Assembly (NCBI RefSeq): GCF_020497125.1
Contig: NC_059074.1
Coordinates: forward strand, 193,063,415-193,127,414
Direction: 5' to 3'
From: Mauremys mutica
Lineage: Eukaryota > Chordata > Testudines > Geoemydidae
DNA length: 64,000 nt
Part shown: positions 45,556 through 57,500 of the stretch, one piece after another
Numbering within the stretch: position 1 is the first letter of the stretch
Layout of the letters: the number at the start of each line of letters is the position of its first letter
Notes under the pieces: generated by a model
Database searches by the model: none
The model's input: only the letters and a program-made list of their open reading frames with translations
Told to the model about the DNA's origin: nothing
Program-made: the position numbers and the translations under genes

Positions 45556-48500
45556 CTGCAAGTATAAAATATGCATTAGGGGCCTTCAAACTTGTTCAGT
45601 ATGTATTTTTAGTTGTCTGTCTTCAGTGTCTGAAGATAAACAGTAGCAACACACTGGACTGACAAATGAGGAACCCAAGTTAAAAAATGGCCTACAAAAC
45701 ATAGTTGATCCTCAAGGCAGGAAGTGGCAAGATATTGTATTGCTGCTGAAGGCTACTTACTACCCAATGTACTGGGAAGCAGACATTTGCTTAAAGGAAA
45801 TTTTATTGCTGCCCTTCAAGTGAACTTTACGACATCAGAAATCAATATAGAGACTACAATGGGGTAAGAAAGTTAAGGATACTGGAGTGAAAGGGGCTCT
45901 AAATCCAAGTGGGTTAGGTAGAGATCCTGGTATCAGATTGTACAGACACTGGGGTCAGGTATAGTACAGGCGTCAAACAGATAGGACCAGCGGGGTAGAA
46001 ATAAGGTCAAACCCAACACAAAAAAACAGGAGATGGGGACATGATAGCTAAGCATAACATTTTATGTGTTTTCCTATAGAGCAGTAAATTAGAATGCACT
46101 AAAATCCTGGCCCCATTGAAATCAAACAAAAAATTCCCACTAAAGTCAGTATGACCAGGATTTCACCTATTTTCCTATTAACATAGCTTGGAATATGTGG
46201 CCTTTCACATTAGAGAAATAAGACAAAGGGCATAAAGTCAGTTAAGGCAACTACAAGTGTGGGTAAAAATATAAATACAAGTTTTGAGAGAGATGACTTG
46301 CCAAACTCTATACATATCTGTGGTTAAGGTCTCAGCACCAACGAGAGGGATGGTTATCCTTTCAGTGAGGATGGGAAATTTAGATTAAAATACAGAACTA
46401 CCACCCAAAAAGAACTGAACGTAGTGCCACAGAGTACAAGATATTCTTGCCCAATTTCCTATATTTAATGACCAATGTATTCTGTCAAAAAGTCCAAACA
46501 TTACTATCAAGGAAAGCTATTTACTCCTTGAGGTTAACGCTCCAAAAGGGCAAATCAGAAAGTGTTGCAGCAAGCAAATATAGTAATTCACACCAATTCC
46601 TTGGTAAAAGGAGACAAGATTTTCTTGTTGCTAAGTGCTAATGTAATTGAAACATTCACCGTCACTGTTTTGGAGACAGGCACTGTCAACCAATGACATC
46701 AAGGAGCTGAGGTTTCCATTAATTTTCTTCTATAGAACATATTCTAATAGTTTTTGGGAGATGTGGTTTTTTCTGTTTGTTTTGTAATAGTTTCTAAGAC
46801 TGCTTCTTCCCACTTACCCACTGTCCCAGGTACGAAAAAAAGGAAGAAAAGGGCTGGAATATCGGACACAAAACAAAATAATCCATAACACTACTTGAAT
46901 AAGTCAGTTGTTTGGCAAAGTACAGCTACCTCCAAATGCAGATGGTGTATGTTACAATGTGAGTGTTAGGTATTTTTGTAGCTGTGATTTCTGAACTTCG
47001 GCACTGACATGGTATGTTTTAAAGGTGAACTACAAACAAAACATCAGTATTCAGCTTCACCAAGATTTAATATTGAAAAGAAACTTCACAAAGCCATGCA
47101 GTGAACTAAAATCCTGAACTGACTGTTGGCTGGTTCCACGCCCAAGCATGTTTTCCTAGTAACTGGTTAGTGCCTGCAGCAAGCAGCTTTGGAAAAGGCT
47201 GGGTAAGCTAAAATAGGCTTGGGGACAGGGACAATGATACAAGAGCCAAACAGCTAGCCCACTCCCCCAGCAGCAACCAGTAGAAACCAACTGACAGACT
47301 TGGGAACAGAAAGGAGAGTGTAAGTTTTTTCGATTACATAGTGAATAGCCCACTTGGCTGGCAAGTTTGGGCACACAGCAGATACTGATGCAGGCCAAGG
47401 TTTTCCCAAGTGAGTAGTGACTGGGGTGCCAATTTCCAGGTGTCTAACTTGACACACTTACATTCATGCCCTGAAAATCAGGCTCCTTTAAAGTAACCAA
47501 TCTTTGGCACCCCAAAACTGAGCCATCCCAAATCAATAGTCTCTTTTAAAAGTCTTAGTTGAAGTAAGTAGCATTTTAATTTGCAGTTCACATTTAAAAT
47601 CAAACGTAAGCGTCAGAGAACAGTGACCAAGAAATGATGAGACATTCTGGCAATGCTGAAATATAGTGTGTCCAGAAGGGTCATCAAGATACCCTGGACT
47701 TATAGGTAGGGTCAAGTATTTTGGCAAATAGTAAGATGAGGAAGGGTTACCAAATTAGAATTTCATTTTTGAAAGAGAGATAAAGTAAAAATGTTTATTT
47801 TAAAATTGTCTCTTCATGCCTAGTTTGAGAAGACCAAATACTTAAGTTTATAAACAACATTTCAATACCATAAAGTTTGCTTTGATGTGATTTAACACCT
47901 TATCCCCCTCCCGCACCCCACCCAGGTTAGTATTAAAAAAGAAAATACCTGTTGTAGACTCTGCCAGAGATTCTGAAAGGTGCCTCTTAAAAGGTGGCTT
48001 TTGATTAATTTTTATCTTCCCATGCAAAGGGATGTTCAGTTGATTCTTGCTTTCTTCCAAACCCTGCTGCGTAGCTTTGATTCCAGAAGTGCGTCCTATA
48101 CGTATACTGTTAGGATCCACATGAACAGCAACCTGGGAATTGCTAATCTTTTTAAATGTAAACTTTGAAGGCACAACTGACATTTTGTTCATACAACTGT
48201 TATTTTGAATCTTTCTTGTGTTGTGTGAAAGATCTTGGTTATATCCTCCATTAAAAGTATTAGTACACCCATTTGTTATGTTAACTGGGCCAATTTCCGA
48301 ACTGAGGCTTCCTGCAGGCACAGAATTAGACCGATACCATTTTCCTGGAACACTGTTTGTAGTATTTGCAGAAGCAGCTTTATTATAGTTTTGGGAATGG
48401 GTATACCTGTGTTGTATAGGAACATTTGCCATCACAGCTATAGGATTTGCAGAATTTGTACAGTTCACTACATTTCCAAATGTAGTTAATCTGTCTGTAA

Positions 48501-51500
48501 CCTTTGAGGAGTTTGTACAAGGAGTACCCACTGAGCTGGTGTCCTGGCTGGCACTGATTTTTTGTGCCAATGGGTGATTAGGCAGTCCTTTTTTAGATGC
48601 TGTGAAGCTGTTATCGGCATCAGATTTGGAAGTAATACTGGCTCCTTTTATAATTATTGCTCTTTTGTTTCCATGTTTAATGTCTTGGTTCTGAGTTTGT
48701 TTTTCTACATCATCACACACCTGATACAACAAATCATCATCTTCGCAGTTTGTGTCCCAAAGACTATCAGATTCACAAAACATATCTAAAACTTCATCAG
48801 GAAACTTAGGATCATTCCAATCATCAAATGACACAGAACATTTCTGAGGCATTTCAGCTTGTTTTAGGTTAGCCACACCAGTATAGGTCACCACCTTCAC
48901 TAGATCATTAGGCTTAGTGTTAGTAGAAATGGATGACTGAGGGAAAATATTGTGTTTGTTATTTCCATATTTTCCAGTCTGTGTTCTATGAGGATTACAG
49001 TGTATCAAGATGGAAGAGGATCCTTTTACCGGAAAACTGGTGGGACCACATTTAGGCTGAATGCATTCCATTCCATTCTTAAGGTCAGATTCCACTGAAA
49101 TAAGAGAAGTATCATCAGAAACTTTGTTTTGGGCACTTTTCCAAGTGGAATTTATTGTATAAGTTTTAACATCATGCTCCATAGGTAAAAAACCAGTCTG
49201 TACCTTTGAATTTTCCATCTCGTTATTTGGTTTCTGGAAAGAAAGAGATTTTGCAGCATCTTGTATTGTTTTACTATTTTGTTTCAGGGGTGCATATTGA
49301 ATACTGTTGGATTTGGATGAAAAACTTACACCAATTACAGAATTAGAAGTATTTGTTCTTTCCTTAGTTTTACTAATGCCATTGAAAGCATGTGTGCTTG
49401 GCTTTTTAGGAGCTGATAAAGCTTTTTCAGGCGTACTAATCTGCATTACAAAGGAATCATCTGCCAATAAATCAATATCCCAATCATCAAAGTCATCATG
49501 AGCTACTTCAGCAGGCTTACTAGAGATCAATGATTCTATCTTAGAAGATGTTAAACTTAGTTTTGGCAGCAAAGGAATATTCTTAGTTTCAGGAGCTGCA
49601 ATCTGGTTCACACTTTCTGATGCACATGTTGAACCTTGCATCTGGCATATCTCTTCAGCAATGTGTTGCTTGGTTACTGTACTTTCCTTAAAAGTGTGCT
49701 TCTCCTCCACCAAGGGGCTTTTGGGGCTTTCATGGAAACTATTGTTTAGGGAAATAGCTGATAGGCCTTGGCTCAACTGTCCACTACATTTTTGGGTAGA
49801 GCAATCAAAAAGGGCATTAAGGGCCACTTCGGCCTCAAGGTCTAAAGACTTCTGGCTGCTAGTTTGACATTCTATAGCAGGGATGCCAGTGCTCTCTTTA
49901 ACTGGCTTCAAGGACAGAACAGTAGGTGTTTCAGAATCTTCATCAAGGAATGACTGCAGATTTTTCATCTGTGCATCATCTTTATAATTATTTAAAGTCT
50001 CTGCCTCTGCAGTAGTCTGAATAAAACCATTGCATTGATCATCTTGCTCCTTGACTGTATCTAGCTCTACCTGGTTTCTATCAAATTGCTTAGCCAACTT
50101 CATTAGTTCCTCTTCAGTATTTTTTATTTTATGATCTCTAAATGGAAAAATAGAAAAAAGTCAAAAATACTGAAGAATACTTTGCAAAGTGAAACCAGTT
50201 TACTCTCTAGTTTAACAAATGTATCTACATAGGATATGATTAAAAATCTCTAAACAAGCATATATAATTAATGTAACTGTCAAGATCTATCCCTTTACTG
50301 CGACCAATGATCATCTCATTTTAAAAGATTACTACGTAAAGAATAAAAATATTAACATGTATTGACCCTGCTAATGTACAGATTATTCATTAATCCCATA
50401 AATTCATGGATTCAATGAAATGCTGCTTCCTTTACATGAAAGCATAACTTCTTCAATGTATACGTTAAAGTGAATTAGAACTTACCGTGTACCATTTAAT
50501 TTTGTCCTAGTTCGCACTTTTACTACTCCAGGTGTACAGGGAATAGCATCCTCACCAATCCACATCCCTAGAAGAGATCCCTCAGAACAGCCTGTTTTTT
50601 CATCCTGAACAAGTAAGATTAAATTGGCACTATTTAGCAATTTGATTTAAATTAAAGATTTCCCTACACACACAAGTTGCACTGGTTTAACTTAAATCAG
50701 TTTTAAAACAGATAAAACTGATACAAACCTGGCTATGAACTAAAGGCACAAGCTAAATCAATATAAACCAGGTTTAAATCAATGTAAGATTTCACACACA
50801 AAGTTGAATGAAATTAACTACACCAGTTTAAAAACCACAACTTTAATTAAAGTGGTGCTACTTTATATGTGGACCTGGTGTAGGATATTACTATATTAAC
50901 AGACAAAGTACCAAAGTGAAAGATTACAATAAAATATTCTGCAATGTTCAGTTAGCAAACTTTATTTTAGTCTACTAATAAAGCTACCTAAGATGTGCTC
51001 TCTTTGTTTACCTATTAAAACAGTGCGGACAACTTACAGAAATTCAGAAAATCATATTGAAGATGTCTCTTGAACAGGAGCAAATTTTGAATTCTTCCAT
51101 TACACCACTGTCATCATATTAAGATATTTCAGATAAATAAGTAGCAATAAACAGAATTTAGAACTTAAATAAAGATTGGTCCAGAGCTCTAAAGTTCAGA
51201 TTTGCATCTGAACTCTCTCAAAGTTCTTAGGTATACAGATCAGTGAATGTGATTCATGGATACTTATAAACAACTAAAAAGAATGAAGATGCAGAATTAC
51301 TCTATATAAGCAAGAGGAAGTGACTTGAGTTTTATTGACCAATATTGGAAAAGAGCTTTTATTTTAGGGAAAAAAGTGATACTACCAGCAAAAGGTAATC
51401 CAAACACTGTGAAAAAGTGTGAATAAGAAGCCGTAGTCCAAGACAAGACTATAAATGGTGCAAGAGAGAGCAATAACTTACACCACAAAAGGGGAGGTAC

Positions 51501-54500
51501 AGTTAATTGTTTCTTTAATAATGACTTTGAAACCCCAGACTGGAAGATTTTTTTCCAAATATTTTGCTATAGCTTTGAAATACAGAAACCACTTTAAATG
51601 GTGTCAAATAAGTAGGCACGTTTTTGCCTGCTGAAGATTACATAATTGTGTCAGGAAAAGACAGATTTTCTTATGGGTCTTATGCTTCAGTAAAAGATGG
51701 CCCTGTTGTTAGAATAGCATCTTGTTTACTTTGTCAAATTCCTGGCTCTGGATGACAATTACACAGGTACACTGGCATCAACCATGAAAACTGACTAGGA
51801 TTACAAACTCAGACATTACTAACTTCATCTACTAGAATAACCAAGCAATTTAATTATATCAATGCTATTGCACAGTCTCTCCTCATCTTAATCTTGTATG
51901 GTTCCTGCACTTTGCTAGTCTTTATTTCAAGATAATTAATATTTTAAGGGCAAAATAAGATTAATTGTCTTCTTTCCATGGTTAGACTGCTTCTTTCAAC
52001 AACAAAAAATAAAAAGGAATAAGACTGGAATGGCAACACAAAATGAATAAAGTATTTTAAATTGTTAACAGTTACTATATTTCCAGGATTTTGGATTTCC
52101 AGTTGAAACAGCAATATAAAAAGTTGACAAGATTAACAGTCGCTCAACTGTTACTATTTATAGTCAGTTTACATCAGTAAACTGTACTAAATTCTGTACA
52201 TTAGATATAAACAAAGTATAAAAACGAAGTATTCTTGAAAGCCCATTCATGTTTAGCAGAATACTAACAACTTATCTATGAATACTGCTTTTTAGAAATG
52301 TAACTTTAAGAAATCAAAGCCAAAAGGTATTCAGAAACTGGACCATCCTTTCATTTAATCTGATTTACACAAATAATGTAATATTATGTACCTTTAGAAA
52401 GATGTTGGGAATACACAAAAGGATACAATTTATAAAAATGTTCAAAGGGAAATGGCAAAAATTAAAACAAATCTGACATACAAATTTAAATTGACTTCAA
52501 TTTTGATATTCTTTTTTTAATCTCAAACTCTGCAAGCTCCTGCTTGCCACTGTCTTTTCTCTATTAGGTGAGCTACTCCTTCTAGCCAATTTACAAGATT
52601 AAAATGTAAGAGGCCACATACTCACCTGGTATAAACTGTCTTAATAGAGTTATTTACACCAGCTGAGGATTTAATCCTGAGAGTGCAATGTGCTGGCTAT
52701 CTTATAACCACCAATTATGAGATACTCAAAATTCTAGTTTCAGACTTGTTTAAGATATGAATAATAATAATAATATTTATCTTTTACTGTACTGTACTTC
52801 TTGTAACTTTGCATTCACAGGAAATTCAGACTTGATGGTACCTTTTATGAGTCTGTGGCCAGCAGAGAACTGCAAGTTGTATGATTTTCTTGCTGATCCA
52901 ACTTTTTAATTTTAATTGCAGAAATATTATTGTAATGAACTGAGCTGCATGGAGAGTCTGAAAAATTATCCCAAAGGCAGGCCTCTGAGCACCATAATTG
53001 GCTTCAACAGGCAAAGTAGTCTAAAAGAGAACCTTATGGACATCTAAGAAAACAAGCAAGCGTCAGAAAGAGAGAAAAATAAAAATATAGAGAGGTGGCA
53101 GAGGGAGGCAAGGTAAGGAAACAAACTGAGAACTTTGTAAAAGGAGGGAAGGAATAAAAGCAAGTTACACAACAGAAATAAGAAGGAAACTGGTTATAAA
53201 AAGGAAGGCAAAAGTAACTCTTCCAAGTAATTTCAGAACTCATAATCTGGGAGCAGGATCAGTCTCTAAAGCCAGGAACACATTTAATCATTTGGAGAAC
53301 TAGGCATTTACAGCTATGGCATGGATGTGTGTTTGGAAAGCTAGAACTAACCATAAGCAGAGAACACTATGATTTAACAAAAAGGAGGGTACAAAAACCT
53401 GAAAGCTATGGTTACTTGCATTGTGTTGGCATGGTAAATGAAGAGAGGAACCACCTAGTAAATACGATATGCCTAAAATTATACATTTGAAATTAAGTGG
53501 TTGAAATAGAACATGCCACTGCATTTTTCAGAAGAAATAGATCACTATCACTCCTTTTGAAGCTAACACCTTGCCACTTTGTGTCGGGGTGGGACACGAG
53601 GGTGAGGACGTAAAGGTTGCGGAGCACGAGCATGTACAGATGTTTTCTTGGCACGGTTCAGAACCAAACCGGCTGCAACTTGTGCAGCTGGCTCACGGTA
53701 AAGGGGCAGGATGTCCGAGAAGGTCCATGGGGCAGGGTCCTGATGAAAAGGTCCGGTGGGCCTGGGCTGGAGGGTGGGCAGGGCATGCCTTCTCTCAGGA
53801 CCTGGTCTAGGAAAACCCGAGCAGTGGGCAGTAAAGCGGCCCTCACCTCCTGAAGTACGCGCTGGGGAATACGAGGCCTGGAGAACCCCATGCACTGAGC
53901 AAGCTTCAGGGGATCCAGCCAGTCTCCCTGATCGTAGTCCAGGAGGTCTCTGACTCTGGTGACTTCCAGCAGGACTAACCTCTGGCGCACTGAGAGAGAC
54001 TCCGCCACTTGCACACGGAGCGGGGGGTTGTGTAGAGGGGTTCCGGGAGGAGATCTGCCCCCTTGGTGGCCGCCACAGACCTGGTCACCGAGAGCAGTTT
54101 CCAGGTCCGGAGGTGGTCCTGGTAGAAGACCAGCAGCCCAGAGAGGTCTTGCGGAAGACCTCTTGGATGGAGATAAAGGAGCTGCCAGTCGTATCGGACC
54201 CCTTGGAAGCTGTGCAGAAGGCATGTGCCAGTACACTCCACGCTGGACTACCTGCACCGTAAAGGAGCCTCTGCAGGGCCTGGAGGCAGAAGATGTGGAC
54301 CTGAGTGCCTGGAGGAGGGAGGGCAGGGCCTGGAGAACCCCTGCAGGGACCCAATCCTGGTCAGAACTCCAGAATCAACGTTCGGAGGTTGCCCAGGAAG
54401 CCCAGGGCCAGGACCTGGGTGTTGAGCCGGTGCCAGAGCATGGACAGGACTAGCTGATTGAGCACCAGTGACCTCCCTTGGAGGGAGAGGCACCAGAGTA

Positions 54501-57500
54501 GTCCTGTCCATCTCCAGAGCCGCTCTACCACCTGCCCTCTAAACCTTGCCAGTTCTCCGGCGGTGACAGATGTGTGGCAGAAAGGTAAACGTCAAGACAG
54601 AGCAGCGGACCCGTGCTTCACCAGATGGCCTGAAGCGCAAGTGGGAGGGAGCTCACCTGCCACCCATCCCCAACCACCAGGCCAGAGGTCTTGACCCGGG
54701 CGGAGGAGGCTGCCGAGTAGATGGCCTGGCAAGCCTCCACCCGCACCAAGTCATCCGGGTCCTGAACCATGAGGAGCACATCATCGGCGTACGCCAACAG
54801 GACCAACTGCAGCTCTGGCTCTTGCAGCACCAACCCCATCGGCCTCCAGTGGAGGAGACAGAGGATGGGCTCGACCACCAGAGCGTACAGCTGGCCTGAG
54901 AGGGGGCACCCCTGCCGTACTCCCCACCCGAGGCTGATCGGCTGGATCATGGTCCAGTTGAGCCTGACTAGACACACTGCGGAGACATACAGCACCTGGA
55001 GAAAGCCCACAAACTGGGGTCCGAAGCCGAACGCTCGTAGAGTGCCCAGGAGATACCCGAGGTCCACCCTGTCGAACGCCTTCTCCTGATGCAGGGACAG
55101 AAGGGCAAACGACAGACCATCCCTACACCTGAGCCCCGATAAATCCTGGACCAAATACAGATTATCAAAGATGGTATGGCCTGGGACAGTGTAGGTCTGG
55201 TCGGGGTGGACCATGCCAGCAAGGACCCCTGCCGCAGCAAGATGGCCTTCGCTATGACTTTGCAGCCCGTGCTGAGGAGCAAGATGGGATGCCAATTCCA
55301 AAGTTTGCGGGGGAGGGCTTCCGAGAACTCAGCCAGAGTGAGAGGCAGCTCTAGCCAGTCTCGGTCACCTGCGCTGACCGTCGGGAGTCCGTCCCAGAGC
55401 ACTCTGCAAGCGTCAGGATCGGTCGGATCCGAGAAGAAAAGGTCTGCGTAGAAGGCCCTGGCCCTCCCGCACATCTCCACCAGATCCGTGAGGGGGGCAG
55501 GTGACATGCTTCTTGGCCCCACTCCTTTTCTCCAGGGCGTAGAAGCGGGAGCTGCGATCCATCTCCCGAAGGTGGTGGATGTGGGATCGGACAAAGGCAT
55601 CTTGGGCCCGATGGTCCTCGAGGGCCCAGAGCTCCTCCCACTTCTCCCAGCATGCCCTGCAGAGGGATGGATCCCCAGGGCTGGTGGCGAGACACCTCTC
55701 CAGCTCTAAGACCTCCCATTCCAACTGCTCAATCACTGCATCCCTCCGTCAGCTGGCGCCCCGGGTGTAGTCACGGCAGAAGAGCCAGGTGTGCACCTTC
55801 CCCACGTCCCACTACTGCCACGCCGAGGGAAAGGCGCGCCTCTGCCCTCGCCGGGCCAGCCGGAACTCCCAGAAGGACACCATGAAGCCCACATCCTCCA
55901 ACAAGCTGTTGTTAAAGTGCCAATGGGCCAGCCCCAGCCTCTCTGAGCAGAGAGGGTAATTTTTACACGGGTAATTTTTAAACCCAAAAATCAATGTATG
56001 AATTCAAAGATCTGACAAAAAGAATCAAAATAGTCAAATGTTATGCTTGTGATTTTAAATTCAACGTGACAAATATGCTAATGCAAATATTAGAAAAACT
56101 AAGAATCTCAGTCTTTTACTATGCGAAAGAGATTATGGAGACTAACCAACTGCCTTTTCCTCTGGTTTGTCGACATAGACCATTACAGCACCGTTTTTAA
56201 CTTTTGATTTTTGCATAAAGTACAAAGTGTTGCTATAGGAAATTATAATTACCTGTGGAGCAATACGATTAACAATATCTGAAATGTCAACTGTACATCT
56301 ACTGGTAGCCTGTTTCTTTCTTTCATTACCTACAAAAGAAAAACCTCTGTATAAACTGTCAAACACGACAAACCCATTTCACATACAACTGCTAAATTCA
56401 AAATTGTATTAAGTGCTGTATCACAGTATTTACTGTAATGTCAATAAAAAGCCAGCCAGCCATACTAAGAAATGGCATTAAAAATGGATTTTACTGATAA
56501 AGAGTGCTTCTGTAGTGAAGAAAAAAAAAGTTCAGACATCTACAGTGTACTCCAACTATACATTTCAAATGGCCATTTACTTTCTAAAAAGCACACTAGA
56601 AATAAGAACTCTTTGGTAATAGTTACCTAGTTTGTGTGTAATTGGCGAATGAGGATCCCAAAATATTTCTTGCTGTATATCAGTATCATTGGCTGGAGAA
56701 CTGAAGGTAGGTAACCTTGATCTGCTATTTAATCTCTTCGGAGTCTTATATAAACATGATTCTGTGTGAACAGAAAGTAAGATTTCCCATATAAGAAATC
56801 AGCACTAGTAAAAATATTATCATTGAATTTAATATCAAAACAGACCCCATGGATCAAGTTTTATAACCTGCAAGATGAAAGAAATTATATACAATCATTC
56901 CTTAACAATTTTTCAATTTAGACGTAAACTAAATTTTTCATGATTACATATTAAGTTCAGAATATGACTTGTCAGCTGCATTACTGCAGATAGAACAGTA
57001 AATCCATTTTCAAAATGTACTGCAGGATTCAGAACGCAAGATATTCAGCACCTAGCAGTAAGAATGAAAACTATCAAACAATAGGTCAAAATAGTGCATT
57101 GCACCACCAGTGGAATCTGATCATAAAAGTCATCTTAACCAAAGTGATAGGAGATCTTCTGGTAGAACAGATGCTCCTCCGTCTTTTTCTTTCCCTCCAC
57201 TGGGATAGGAGTTTTGTGACCTTACACTGTAGTGATCTCTGGCTACAATTTCACCCCCTCAAATCCATCAGCAGTCAGTCTAAGTTCTAACTTACCCCTG
57301 GAGACTGGCTGTGCACAGCAGTCCCAGGACTGGGAATATGTTCTCCACCCCACTGCCCCTTGACACTGTGTACAGTTCAACCAAACCCCAAAATCTGACC
57401 CTATCATTGTAACATTAAGGTAATTCTAGAGTGCCCTTTGTCTTGTCCTATAGGGCAGCTCTTATAACCCAGAATCACTATGCATTTTCACATATAATGG

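Larger units (their letters stand above)
50605..56252 (-). other. ETAA1: ETAA1 intron 3
   Basis: The largest intron, AT-rich apart from the Tx1-type LINE at 53563-55943. A possible miniature element with ACCAGTTTAAA motifs lies near 50690-50880. Confidence 0.8.
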
